The notes under the pieces are model-generated. The model saw nothing but the letters and a program-made list of their open reading frames with translations, was not told the DNA's origin and searched no databases. A stretch of DNA of 64,000 bases from Saccharomycopsis malanga (Eukaryota; Ascomycota; Saccharomycetes; Ascoideales; Saccharomycopsidaceae), in contig CP025321.1 in the NCBI GenBank assembly GCA_004014935.1, forward strand, positions 2,604,001-2,668,000, given 5' to 3'. Shown here one piece after another: positions 11,272-21,869 of this stretch. A program made the translations under genes and the position numbers. How positions within the stretch are numbered: the stretch's first letter is position 1; each line of letters begins with the position of its first letter.

Positions 11272-11290
11272 TAGGTCATGTTTCAGACAG
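11272..11290. repeat. Dispersed 19-bp repeat, copy 1
   Basis: TAGGTCATGTTTCAGACAG occurs here and again at 41618-41636. The preceding and following bases are also partly alike. The second copy lies beside a tRNA-like sequence. Origin unknown. Confidence 0.6.
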
Positions 11291-11984
11291 TTGCACTAAA
11301 ATGTGTTTTTACGTAGAATTGTAAAGGATAATCTAGATGAACATTAAGAAAAATAGAAATTGTCGTTTTATCAGCATACATTTGCTATTGTTAGTTACTT
11401 CTCCCCGTTTTACTTCTTTTGATCTTTCATAAATCACTTTGATGATAGCTATTCTCCAGCAACGGAAGAGAAGATTGACTTGTAGATCCGATTAATGTTA
11501 GGAATAAAAATAGAGAGGTTCTTCAATACATTAATTCAATGTGGGATCGGTTTAATTCATCCAGTAAGCAGTAGTGATACAGCCAAATAAACAAATAAAG
11601 GTTATTGCGTATATAAAAAATTATATGTGAAAAGCAAACGATGCAAGCACCAAAGAAATGAAGTTTTAGAATGAAATGAAGATATGAAGAAAAGAACTAG
11701 TTAGACATTAATATGAAACAAAAAGCAGCAAAGCAGAGGGGTGGTTGGTAAATTAAAAAAAAAAAATATAATTAGAAATAAAAGAAAAAAAAGGAGGTGA
11801 AACTACCAGAAGACCAGCACCTGGTACTAATCAAGCTCTGTGAAGACATTGTGTAGAATATCCAGAGGAGACAAGTCAAGAATATGAGACTTGAAGTTTA
11901 GAAAACTGTTCAGCAGAAAGAAGAGTTAAATCTTTTCTTTGTAGGATTTATGATGTGTGAATTCTTGAGGAAAACCTATCAAAT

Positions 11985-12896
11985 TTACAACATCATGACA
12001 GCAAGAGCACCCAATAATAAGGAGCCACCGACGGTTTTCAAAGATCCAGCAGCGTCGTCAGCGTAACTGATGGTAGCATTATTACTGTGGTTACCGGTGG
12101 AGTTGTAGGCAGAGGAGATGGAAGCGTAAGAGGAAGTGCTGTAAGTAGCGTCGAGGGTGGAAGAGGAGGATGGTACGCTAGAGGAGGATGGAGAGAAAGT
12201 AGCGTCGAGAGTGCTGGAAGGAGTTTCGTAAGCAGCAGAAGTAGAAAGAGTTCCGAGCAAAGAAGAAGAAGAGGAGGTTGGGGCAGAGCATGGACAGTAT
12301 GTGGTGGAGTGTGTAGAAACAGCAGTAACGTACGAAGTAACGTAGACAGTTTCTTCAGAAGAGGATGGAGTCTCGTAAGGAGCAGCAGTAGAGATGGTGC
12401 TAAGAGGAGTAGTGGAGGTTTCTGGACAAGTGGTAGTGGTTTCGGTAGAAACGGCAGTGGTAGTAGCTGTGACAAAAACAGTGTTTTCTGGAGTTGATGA
12501 TGGAACATATGGAGCAGAGGTAGAAATGGTTCCAAGCAAAGAAGACGAGCTTTCTACTGAACAAGGACAGGTGGTTGTGGTGGTAGTGCTGACAGCAGTG
12601 ACAGTAGCAGCAGTCACATAAACAACGTTTTCAGAAGTGGTTCCAGCAGGAGCTTGGGAAGATGGAGAAGGAGCTTGTGGAGCTGGAGAAGGAGCTTCTG
12701 GCTTGGCTGAGGTAGAACCATAGGCGTCAAGAGTTGAAGAAGGACCACTAGAGGTCGAAGAGTAGGTGGCTTGAATTTGACCGTCACCTATTTGACTGAC
12801 CAACTGGTCCGAGGAGAGAGTATGAGCAATAGAAGCTTTGGCACTAGATGCTAAGGCCATGGCAGCCAAAAGTTGAAAAAGAGCTTTGGATTGCAT
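11985..12896 (-). CDS. GPI-anchored Ser/Thr-rich cell wall mannoprotein
   Basis: A 303-residue wall protein. Residues 1-22 are a signal peptide (ALFQLLAAMALASSAKA). A Pro/Ser/Ala segment (about 65-90) is followed by three degenerate repeats of roughly 50-60 residues. Each carries a VYVT or VFVT strand, a TAVST-TTT run and a Cys pair or single Cys (CPCS, CPET, CPCS), as in Sed1/Spi1-type proteins, then LLGT-STSAPYE. The C terminus has small residues at a likely omega site (DDAAG) before a hydrophobic tail (LLLGALAVMML), a GPI-attachment signal. Sequons NST, NHS and NAT are present. Likely a structural mannoprotein linked to beta-1,6-glucan. The open frame on the other strand across this gene is a repeat-driven shadow. 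Confidence 0.85.
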   Translation of the reverse strand: MQSKALFQLLAAMALASSAKASIAHTLSSDQLVSQIGDGQIQATYSSTSSGPSSTLDAYGSTSAKPEAPSPAPQAPSPSSQAPAGTTSENVVYVTAATVTAVSTTTTTTCPCSVESSSSLLGTISTSAPYVPSSTPENTVFVTATTTAVSTETTTTCPETSTTPLSTISTAAPYETPSSSEETVYVTSYVTAVSTHSTTYCPCSAPTSSSSSLLGTLSTSAAYETPSSTLDATFSPSSSSVPSSSSTLDATYSTSSYASISSAYNSTGNHSNNATISYADDAAGSLKTVGGSLLLGALAVMML

Positions 12897-14509
12897 TGTT
12901 GATATTTAATAATGTCCTATTATAAAACTGAAGAAAGGCTAAGTGAGTGAAATAAACAGAAAGGCTTTCTGCTTAGGTAGCTATAATCTCTGAACAATTA
13001 GGTGAAGAATCTCTTGGTGTGGTTCAGAAGATTTATTTCCCAGTTCTGGCATGGCAGACCACCGCCTTATAACAGTCCTGGTAAAACCCACTGTACCCAG
13101 CGGAATGCACTGCGGTACTGTAGTCTTAGTCTAAAGCCTAAAGGCGCCACACATTCTTCTCTCACATTACCATACCTGATCCTCTTTAGCTACGTCGCCT
13201 AAGCTTGTCTCAGCCTTTTCAAGCTTATACGTTTTAGCATGAGGCTGCCCTATCACTCCCACTATGCAGGATTCCCAACATGCATGGTTCTGCGTCTTGT
13301 TGCATCATCATGCAGCGCTTCTATCCCAGGTGTGGATTATATTGAAAGGTTCTCAAGAGTGATACACTCGATAAAAGCTCTGTGTATTTAGAAGAAGTGG
13401 CAATGTTAGTGTAGGTTAGATGTGTAGGTTTTTGTAAACATCAAAGTAAGCTGAAGAAAAAGCGGTGGACAGACTAACTGGTGGATGGTTAGAGGTTTTG
13501 GTGGCATTCTGGAATTCACAAGGCCCCCCATCCGGTACTGTGCACTAATTTTAAAGCCCTTTTAGGAGTTTTAAGTTCTACAGCATTCCCAGTGTATTGC
13601 ATCAAAGGCCCCATAAACGCTTTTGGGCATCAGGAACTCACAACACGCCCCTTCGCCTAGACCTTTTTACGGAAAAACCTGGCCATAATTTATCTCGCCG
13701 CACAAGTAGACCCGGTACCTGTTCAGAATATCCTTGTCTCTATCAGGCAAACTTTGGCTCTTTTGTTGCCAGAGTCAACGTGCACCAAACCGCTGCCTTG
13801 ATGAGGTAGGGGTCGTTCGTAGTACAGGGCAATAGTGCACCTTTGGCAGTAGGTCATATTGGCTTGTGGTTAACTATTTTTAGATTTGGAAAATAAATCA
13901 CTGCAAAGAAGTAAAAACTATCAATTTTTTCTTAACATGGTCTCGTTACTAAAATGCATTCTAGTTGTGCTATTTTAAAAATGTTTTCTATTACGGTGTA
14001 ACTGAATGCGCCCAAAAAGCATTTGATATATACTGGGCTCCAATATACTATTATCATACTACGCAATAAGGAGAAATGTTCAATCTCAAGGTTAAAAGCT
14101 ATTGATGGATAGACTTGCTGACTATGCCAGAAAACCTGCGCTCTCCAACTGTAACGGAGAGATTCAGGAGATTAATAGATAAAAGAAAAGAGTTTGATTA
14201 CAGGGGTACAGGAGAAATGTTCTTAAACAGTTCCATAATTATCACACTGACCAAACTGTAGTCATTTGATAAAATGTAGTTAAATATGTTTTTGTCAGGC
14301 CTTAAAGAAATAGCACCCTAGCCCACCTATATGAATAATAGTATAAATGATTTTGACTATAAATGATTTGTAAATCAAAGTAGTTATTAAAGGTAAAAAC
14401 TACTAAAAAACAAGTTGAAACAATTATCTGAATATAAATTTTATTAAATAATCTCAAAAGTCCAGCTTAGGAGAAACAACTAAAGAAGTTGTAGGAAATA
14501 AATACACTA
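12897..14509. other. Intergenic region with clustered TGCA motifs
   Basis: A 1.6-kb spacer: promoter of the GPI protein on the left, 3' flank of the adhesin on the right. Four TGCA motifs cluster at 13264-13314, including ACATGCATGG and ATCATGCAGCGC; the latter recurs at about 32255 upstream of a glucanase gene. No supported ORF. Confidence 0.4.
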
Positions 14510-16735
14510 CTAGATAAGCAATATAGCCAAACCTAACAAAAGAGAGTAGCCAAAGCTCAAAGTACTTGCTTTTGCGATAGAGCTGATTATAACAGACAGA
14601 CTGTTTGCAGCAGAAGATGACAATGGAATTGTTGTAGGTTCGGTTGGCTGCGCGGTAGTCAATTGTGAAGAAGCATCGGATCCTACAGGAACAGTTGGAT
14701 ATACCGAGGTTTCACCATTGGTAGGAGTAGTCCATTCCTGTGATGACCCTGTTGGATTTAAACTTGAAGACTCTGTTGGAGTAGAAGAAGGGGTTGGTTT
14801 GGTTGGCGTAGAATACGATGGTGTAGAAAATGATACAGTTTCTGCAGATGATGATGAAGTGGAATCTGTTGGTGCAGCTGTAGAATGAAAGATGCTTGAG
14901 ATTTCAGGTTCAGATTTTGTACAGCCTTCCGAGCAGGAGGTTTCGGTAGCTGTGACAGTTGAGATTTGGCTGTCAAAGCTTGTGCTGGTGCTCAATTGTG
15001 GGGCGCTAGTATTTCCGTTGCTTGTAGTGGTGTAGTCTGATGTTTCTGGGGCAATCAGTGGGAAGCTTTCGAGAGAGCCACTTAGTGGGCAAGTGGTAGT
15101 ATAGGACGAGACAATACCACTGACAGTTTCTGTTACAATGGTTACACTATATGATGGGGACGACGTCACTGTATTTGAAAGAGGACATGTGGTAGTGTAG
15201 GAAGTGATTATGCCACTAATTGTATCCGTTACAATAGTGATGCCATACGAGGAAGAAATGGATGGCGGCTCTGAGAGAGGACATGTAGTAGTATAAGAAG
15301 TGATTTCACCGCTTACAGTAGTGGTGACAACTGTAACAGCTGGTGTGCTGGTGTTGGCATAAGGAACAGTTGTGCTGTTCAAGTATGCGCTGGTAGTGAA
15401 GGTGACGTCGTCCGATCCAGAGAAGGTATGGTGGACCTTGTCAGTGGTAGAAACGTTGCTAGAGACGGTGGCGCTATTGTAAGGCTCTGTGGAGTCGTAT
15501 ATGGTGGAGACAGTAACTTGGTCTTTGCAGATTTCCGGTGGATAAGATGGTAAAACTATCAAATTACATTCATAGTCGCTGTCGCGACAGTTGCTGCTAA
15601 AATAGACCAATTTCTCGTCTTCCTGCTGGAACGTGAGTTCCCAGTTTTGCTCAAGCAAATCTTCCCAGCTTTCGGCGGTGTAGGAATAAAAGAAAAAGGC
15701 ATCCCAGAAGTATGAGAAAATGTCAATCCAGCTGCCATAGTTTTGACTGAAGTACACATTTGTAGTATCTGGGTCGAAACTTTGAGTGAACGTGAAAAAC
15801 CAGTCAATTCGGAACAGACCGTCCTTTTGCTTAATAATATAGTAACCTAGCACGGTGTTGTTGGTTACAGAATACATGGCAGGCACACTCTTTGGACACT
15901 CGAGCTCTTCTGGATAGTATGAGGCCGAAGTGGTCTTCACACTGTCTGAATGTGATGAGGTGGACACCGAAAAGGAAATAGAAACATACGAAGGGGCAGG
16001 AGTAATGGTGGCAGTGCTGCTGCTTTCAGTTATTGACTCTGGAAAACTGGAATGTTCTGTTTTGGATTCATGGCTGGTGCTTGTAACATGCTCTGATAAA
16101 CTACTCACTGAAGCAGAGCTCACCCTTGGTTTGGAGCTGCTGGTTGCTGATGACAAAGAAGATGAATCAAAGTAGTTTCCGCAAATTGGATCGTCAGGGA
16201 AGACAACTGGAATACAGTTCTCTCTTCCATTGCAAGCTGTAGAATAAGTGACGTCAATGTCTTTTTTCTTCTGGAAACTTATCTCGAAATGCTGCACCTT
16301 AAGACTGAACCAATCAGAGGTGGACCAGGAGTAGAAGAAACCGTGCTTTCTAGTAGTGTGGAATAGCTTATTTATCCAATCGGAGTTGTGCTTGAACTTG
16401 ATCTTAAAATGCTTGAACGACGATTCGTCGCTGTAATCGTAATACCACTTGATGGTGTACTTTCCTTTTGGTGACTTCACCAAGTAAAACCCAAAGGACA
16501 AATCAGTCGACACTTCGTATTTGCCAGAACTCACATAGCAATCGCTTCCTACTGCAAACTCGTCCTTTTTATCTTTACTGTCGGGCCTCAAAGTCACCAG
16601 GCTATCTGTAACAGTAGAAAACACAGCACTACTAGCAGCTGGTGCTGCCGTAATCGAATCTGGCACTGGTGCTGGCGCAGCAATACTGACTGATAAAAAC
16701 GAAAAACATATCAATAATGCAGATACAAACTTCAT
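14510..16735 (-). CDS. GPI-anchored adhesin-like protein with two related N-terminal Cys domains
   Basis: A 741-residue surface protein. A signal peptide (residues 1-20) precedes two similar domains of about 125 residues: domain A (about 66-188) and domain B (about 278-400). Each starts with Cys, has an LGYYIIK/FGFYLVK strand, a W-Y/F-D/F segment, an aromatic FFYS-T-SW motif, and ends with E-x-C-hydrophobic-P-x-P-x-C (ENCIPVVFPDDPIC; ECNLIVLPSYPPEIC). A Ser/Thr linker separates them. Three tandem repeats of about 30 residues follow (VVTTTVSGEITSYTTTCPLS type), like flocculin repeats in yeast Flo proteins, then Ser/Thr-rich sequence and a C-terminal hydrophobic GPI signal. I do not recognise the paired domain; by position it would be the ligand-binding head. 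Start ATG at 16735. Confidence 0.85.
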   Translation of the reverse strand: MKFVSALLICFSFLSVSIAAPAPVPDSITAAPAASSAVFSTVTDSLVTLRPDSKDKKDEFAVGSDCYVSSGKYEVSTDLSFGFYLVKSPKGKYTIKWYYDYSDESSFKHFKIKFKHNSDWINKLFHTTRKHGFFYSWSTSDWFSLKVQHFEISFQKKKDIDVTYSTACNGRENCIPVVFPDDPICGNYFDSSSLSSATSSSKPRVSSASVSSLSEHVTSTSHESKTEHSSFPESITESSSTATITPAPSYVSISFSVSTSSHSDSVKTTSASYYPEELECPKSVPAMYSVTNNTVLGYYIIKQKDGLFRIDWFFTFTQSFDPDTTNVYFSQNYGSWIDIFSYFWDAFFFYSYTAESWEDLLEQNWELTFQQEDEKLVYFSSNCRDSDYECNLIVLPSYPPEICKDQVTVSTIYDSTEPYNSATVSSNVSTTDKVHHTFSGSDDVTFTTSAYLNSTTVPYANTSTPAVTVVTTTVSGEITSYTTTCPLSEPPSISSSYGITIVTDTISGIITSYTTTCPLSNTVTSSPSYSVTIVTETVSGIVSSYTTTCPLSGSLESFPLIAPETSDYTTTSNGNTSAPQLSTSTSFDSQISTVTATETSCSEGCTKSEPEISSIFHSTAAPTDSTSSSSAETVSFSTPSYSTPTKPTPSSTPTESSSLNPTGSSQEWTTPTNGETSVYPTVPVGSDASSQLTTAQPTEPTTIPLSSSAANSLSVIISSIAKASTLSFGYSLLLGLAILLI
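15060..15340 (-). repeat. Three tandem flocculin-like repeats
   Basis: Three in-frame copies of a unit built on V-T-x-V-T-x-T-(V/I)-S-G-x-(I/V)-(T/S)-S-Y-T-T-T-C-P-L-S, roughly 90 bp each, in the adhesin stalk. Such repeats often vary in number between strains through recombination. Confidence 0.75.
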
Positions 16736-19542
16736 TTTGTATTTACCACCCTATGACAAACCTTTTCGCTATAAACAGAATGAAATTTACAAAAAATAGG
16801 TTTTCAATATCCATAGCCTGGATTGGAGTGGATATATATCACGGCAAACTCTTGAGCAGTACTATAATTAGGACAGTCAACGTGCCTTGGCAGCTCCATG
16901 GCTTTCCCCTCCGAATTCATTGTAGCATCAAGGCACTAGTCTTGGGTTCCGTTTATTACATAAAAGTGGAGACCTGGCCCAAATAATACTAGGGCATTCT
17001 ATTCAATTCCATCTTGTTGAAGCCGTTCCAATGTTGAAAACTGGTACTGGCGTTATGCTCTTCGCGGTGCGTTCATGTGGAATTATGTGCATTTATGTAT
17101 GTACGCTATACACCTGGCAATGAAAATACCCAAGGATACTATATAACATAATGACCTACAGGCGATTGATTTTCTTGTAAAAAACAAGTTCACAAGGCTA
17201 TTGTGAGGGTAAAGCAAAATGGTGGTCTGAAAAGTAGGTTTTTTGGCCCATGTAGTATTACAAAGAGATTACCACCAATGTTATAATCCAAAGGTAAAAG
17301 AGAAATTTCAAGTCAAGCCCACTGTGTCTAAGAGTCTGGAGGACTTTTTAAAAATGGAAACTAGTGTTTCCATTTTCAAAGTAGAGTCACATTGTAGCTT
17401 CGACGCTCTCAAAATGCTGTTTTACAATTGGACTCACCTAAAGAAATTCTCTTTCATTTTTTATTGACCGTAAGCTAAAACCGTTTAAAATTAACAACCA
17501 TGTCTGACATATCTGCATTGATAGCCCTTTTTTTAGTCATCCACTGTAAAATGTACACTGATCTGAGACTTTCAGTGCCTTTTTCTTGTTTTTCACTTAC
17601 TATAAGTACATAAAATTTGATCTTTGAGATTCAAAACGAGCTTTTGAGCATAAAATATTATTGGTTTTAAAAATAATAAAAATGGTTGAACTGTTAAAAA
17701 AATCAACAAAATTTCTTGATAATTGGTCTTTTCATCTGAATTTTTCCATAATATATCTTGAAGAGAACAACTAATTAATAAGTCTCCGAAACTTGTTCAA
17801 GCTGGTCCGCACAATGCCCCTTTGCCTTTTCATTGAGTTATATCTCAAGTTTTTTCTACTCACTCCTCCCTTGTAAAATAGCTGCTTGTTACGTTCGAAT
17901 TGCAGGAAATTTTTGAATACATTTTTGAAAAGATATTCATTTTTCTATTTTAGGAGATATAAAAGGCCTGTAGGCACCATAAGCGCTACACATTAGACAA
18001 TTAACATCAAAAATATAAAACAACAACTCGTAGCCATTTCAGTTAAAGCGTAGATAATAAAGCAATCAAGCAAATCAATCAACATTTTACCATACTTTGG
18101 CATTTTTCAATCTTGCACTTTTTTAAAACTACGCAGAGCCTTCACAGAAACAAAGTATTAGAATATAACATCCAAAAAATCTAAATACTAATATAGACCT
18201 ATTTGACAATAAAGATTGGTCACTCTTCCTTTTAATACAATAAAACATAAAATTTTCAGCGCCAAAGGACACTGGCGCGAATTGAATCCTTTTTTTTTCC
18301 AAGTAAGCAATTGAAAAAACTTTGCCATCGCACATAACTTACCCAACTGAGCCACATTAACAAAAGAGCCGAGTAGAATTGCTTTAATTAATTCTAGCTA
18401 GAGCATAATAGTGTCAGTTATTGATAATAATAAGCCTAGATTTTTGCTGTATCCAAATTGAGGAGGATAATGTTCAATTTTCTTGTCTGGTTCTTCCCGA
18501 AAACTATATGAACAGTAAAATTTGCAAGGTTTGCAGAATCATAAATTGTTCGGGGTTTATTGGCAACTTTAAAGGATACTTTGAACTGTTGTTAGTATAA
18601 AAAAGTGTCCCTTAGTTACCAAGAAAAAACCCTATTAGTCGCTCCTCGAACTAAATTTATTTTCTTTTGCTATGACATGTAGACCCTTTCTACATTTTTG
18701 TCAAGTGTCTATTAACCTAATCTTGTGAATCTTCTGACACCAGATACAAAAAAGATTCCGAGAAAACTATTTGAGGCCAGTTTTGGTGCCCCCTTTTGAT
18801 GATGCAATATGCTACTAGGATGTACTGCCAATAGCAATCTATAAAGGATTACCAACCGATGGTCTCTTACTTCTGCCCAAGGTATCCTTGACACTGATAC
18901 AGGATAGCAACCCGAAGATAGTATCAGCTGACCCGCTCCGCCCAGTGCGCCATGACACTGCCAGAGACCAGAGACTTCGAGAACAGTGTTTAGCCTCTAA
19001 TCCAAAGGATAGTAAGTACTATATTGAAGATCTACGGTGCGCCATGATGTGTGATACCGCATGGATGTGCATAAATTTACATTACGATACGTCAGTAATT
19101 CATTAGTTGTAGCTAATCTTTGATGTGTTCCTGCTTTTGCAGGCCTATGAATCATATTATATACAAATGGTATGAATTATGGAAGCGTATTATCACTGGG
19201 AAATATGGGAGAACCGATGTTTCTTGACTTCTGAGCGAGGAAGGTGGCTGGGCTCGTCTAGAGTCCGTCTTGGAGGGCTGCTAAAAAAAGACGGAGCCAA
19301 TTTGACAGAAATGATTGGCGGAAAAGCAATCCAGCCCAGGGCCGTCTAAGTAGGAGGCCTTAACTGAGGCCAGAGGCATTGTCCCAGACTGTTGGATATG
19401 ATCTGGGATGTGTTCAGGCGAGTCAATGACGAGTTTATATATATATAGTCGAGTAGAAATCCCATGGTTGCTGTAGGTTGTAAAACAGGTTGGCCAGAAG
19501 ATAACCATTTTACACATAGCCTGGAATAGACAATATTAAGCC
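16736..19542. other. Gene-poor AT-rich region
   Basis: 2.8 kb without a supported gene between the adhesin (leftward) and the SUR7-like gene (rightward). The part at about 17450-18650 is very AT-rich; sample 60-bp lines range from 18 to 33 percent GC. A minus-strand sequence at 18240-18350 resembles a decayed tRNA, with a box-A-like TGGCTCAGTTGG and a weak box-B-like part. A hairpin GCGCCA/TGGCGC lies at about 18259-18278. Confidence 0.5.
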
Positions 19543-20400
19543 ATGGCATTAGGAACGTTTAGAAAGCTTCACGTTACAGTTTCTATAGGATTTTCGTTTG
19601 CAGCACTTGTTCTTGCGGTGTTTGCCACTGTAGGCTCGGTGACCAACAAGAGCCAGGCCATAGACACCATTCATTTTGTCCGTCTTGACTTTTCCAAATT
19701 GAATCTTGGACCAATACTTTCAGACACCAGCTTGTCGTCGACATTTAGCAATGCAGCCAAAGCGATTTCCTTCAGCGGCTCAGACTTTGGGTTTGCCAAT
19801 ACATATGTTTTGTCCAATTGGGGCTACTGCGAGTCGGACGATTCAGGCAGTAACATCAAGTATGAATACTGTTCCAAGCCCAAAGCACTCTATCATTTTG
19901 ACCCACAAGAGTTTCTCCAAGAACAATTGAATAAAAACAAATACTCCACAGTTGTGAGTCAGTTGTCGGGGTCAAACAATCCTTTGGAAATTACTGTTCC
20001 TGAGGACATGGAACAATACGCCTCGACCATCAAGGCAGTATCTCAATTGATTTTCATCTGTTCTTTCATTGGTATTGGGGCATTTGCTGTCCAGCTCTTT
20101 ATAGACCATTTTGCAAAGAAATCTCATTGTTTGAGTTTCTTGTCCTTCTTGCTTGCTCTTCTTGGGGCTGCTGCCTTGTTGCTAGCTGCTGCTGCTGCCA
20201 CTGGCATGTACTCTATAGTGAAAAGTAAAGTCGAAGACAAGTTGGGGGACACTGGCATCAAGGTGATATTAGACCCGGTGTATTACGGGTTGATCTGGGG
20301 CGCATTTGGAGCCGCGGTGTTGAGCACCATTGGATGGATGTTCGCCATCTGTTGTGGCCGTACAGACGTCCATGAATACGTTGATGATTACAAGGAGTGA
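19543..20400 (+). CDS. SUR7/PalI-family four-TM plasma membrane protein
   Basis: A 285-residue membrane protein of the Sur7/Fmp45/PalI family, claudin-like proteins of eisosome-associated plasma membrane domains or pH sensing. Four hydrophobic segments are visible: about residues 11-33, 165-188, 197-223 and 245-268. The long extracellular loop after the first contains the family's W-G-Y-C motif (SNWGYCES) with a second Cys (YEYCSKPKALYHFDP). The C-terminal tail is short (CCGRTDVHEYVDDYKE), unlike the long Sur7 tail, so it may be closer to a PalI-like or Fmp45-like member. The ATG at 19543 begins the family's N-terminal basic-hydrophobic start. Exact orthology is not assigned. Confidence 0.8.
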   Translation: MALGTFRKLHVTVSIGFSFAALVLAVFATVGSVTNKSQAIDTIHFVRLDFSKLNLGPILSDTSLSSTFSNAAKAISFSGSDFGFANTYVLSNWGYCESDDSGSNIKYEYCSKPKALYHFDPQEFLQEQLNKNKYSTVVSQLSGSNNPLEITVPEDMEQYASTIKAVSQLIFICSFIGIGAFAVQLFIDHFAKKSHCLSFLSFLLALLGAAALLLAAAAATGMYSIVKSKVEDKLGDTGIKVILDPVYYGLIWGAFGAAVLSTIGWMFAICCGRTDVHEYVDDYKE

Positions 20401-20685
20401 TTTTTGTCGTTGGATTCGTAATTTATAATATTCTCCTCGTTAATACTTATTCAAACTTTCATCTGCAATATCTGTTCAAGTGTTTTTTAAGCACTAACTT
20501 CAAGATTCCAAAACTATTCTAGATATCACGACTTGAAACTGTTCTGGAAACCACAGGTTCACTTTCTAGTCGTTCATTTGTACTACCACTCTGTTATTTT
20601 CTGCTTTTCACTATTTACGCTTTCTACAATACATAAGGTTATTTCGTTCGTCATTCATTATACACTGTCGTAATCTATATGCTTT

Positions 20686-21225
20686 TCAAACCTGTATCAC
20701 CGAGTCTTGTGCGATAAAATTGATCTTGTAATTGAGCCCATTGATGCATTCCTGCTGGACATTTCCTTGGGTATTGGTAGCATCCACTACAAGAACCATG
20801 GTGAAACCAAACCACGAACCCCATATGGCCCGCGGCCCTGCTGTGGTGCTACCACGATGAAAACCTTGGCCTCCTCCAACTCTGCCCGACGAACTCGTGT
20901 CTATCAAATCTGCTGTCTCATTTAACCGATTACGTCCGCTTTCATCAAAACGAACCTTCCCAGTAAGCACCACGTTTGCCAAGTTGAGTCCTGGCACAAT
21001 ATGGTAGTCGTACGACTGCAAACGATGCTGTGTCAACGGAAGCTTGAGCCAATATTCTGTGAATTGACGCTTATCTGCCAACGGGCTTGAATTAACCATG
21101 ATTTTCACATTAGAACTGCTGAGCTGCGCAACCACGTTGTAATTTGCATCAAGCGTCGTGGCTGGCTTCTTGTCAAATGCTTCAAGCACAGATTCAACTA
21201 AAGACTTGATAAAGTAATCTGACAT
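20686..21225 (-). CDS. MTR2: MTR2 mRNA export factor
   Basis: A 179-residue NTF2-like protein that pairs with Mex67 to carry mRNA and pre-60S particles through nuclear pores (yeast Mtr2 has 184 residues). Matches to Mtr2 include YDYHIVPG (yeast VDYHAIPG), the block KVRFDESGR that is identical, RAIWGSWFGFTMVLVVD (yeast RPLWGPYFGISLQLIID) and the end INGLNYKINFIAQDSVIQV (yeast ISGFNYNMVYKPEDSLLKI). The frame runs upstream to a GTG at 21285, but MSDYF at 21225 is the first ATG and gives the family length. It converges with the SUR7-like gene at 285 bp and is divergent from ASH1. Confidence 0.93.
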   Translation of the reverse strand: MSDYFIKSLVESVLEAFDKKPATTLDANYNVVAQLSSSNVKIMVNSSPLADKRQFTEYWLKLPLTQHRLQSYDYHIVPGLNLANVVLTGKVRFDESGRNRLNETADLIDTSSSGRVGGGQGFHRGSTTAGPRAIWGSWFGFTMVLVVDATNTQGNVQQECINGLNYKINFIAQDSVIQV

Positions 21226-21857
21226 ATTGTAAACACTTGTATATGGATTAAAACCTGGAGAAATAAACACCCAGACAGTAATCACTGCACTATGATATAG
21301 TCACCCAAATGCAAACTTAATGTGTACGGATAACCTGGATCAGATCTTGGAAAAGGCTGGCTGGAAATTCACTTTCCAAATAGAGACACAAATCATACAC
21401 ATCCAGCGCAATAATACCAAATTTTTTTTCACTATCTTCAACTTTTCAGTTGAGAATTTCAGGTTCCGCAGGGATGGCGTACTAAACATGCAGTCTAATG
21501 CATCAGCAGGTATGTATCACACTATATATACAGCTCTCCGCACTATCCACATCGCAAGCGCATAAATTATGACCAGCCACGCCAATCCAAAAACGGTAAT
21601 TGGCGATGCTGGAAAAGGAAACCAGCGCACTAGGGCGCATTTTTTCTCGCTCATGAGCGGTAATCCCAGCAGCATTGGCGATTTGTCTGTCAAAAGAGCA
21701 GCAAATTGATCTCCAGCGGGTTAAGACAAGCTGAGCGATGTTTTGGCTGTTAACATGGAGACCAGTTCCATTGGGGTTTTTGCTTGTCTTGCGGTGTATA
21801 GACTTCTCCAGCCCATTTATTATCGATCCATGCAGGGCGGCCTGAATCCGACCTTTC

Positions 21858-21869
21858 TATATATATATA
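21858..21869 (+). promoter_or_regulatory. Probable ASH1 TATA box
   Basis: TATATATATATA about 480 bp upstream of the ASH1 start codon. It is placed at the left edge of a stretch lacking any ATG, as expected if transcription begins shortly downstream. Confidence 0.5.

Larger units (their letters stand above)
10417..11984. other. AT-rich intergenic region with TA repeat and dispersed 19-mer
   Basis: A 1.57-kb spacer holding the promoter of the exchanger gene and the 3' flank of the GPI protein. It contains a (TA)n run at 10543-10561 and a 19-bp sequence at 11272-11290 that recurs at 41618-41636. Short open frames here lack ATG starts or similarity to known proteins. Confidence 0.5.

Noticed and set aside
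12038-12535. 165-codon Leu/Pro-rich frame on the minus strand and matching plus-strand frames over the GPI gene
   Set aside because: Produced by the repetitive Ser/Thr codons of the real gene read in other frames; no ATG context or family.
16717-16986. 89-codon ATG-started ORF just upstream of the adhesin
   Set aside because: Overlaps the adhesin start on the other strand, lies in its promoter and has no recognisable domain.
18240-18360. Second tRNA-like sequence with box-A-like TGGCTCAGTTGG on the minus strand
   Set aside because: A TTTTTT run lies between the two boxes and would stop Pol III; box B is weak and no arms pair. Mentioned only as a possible relic.
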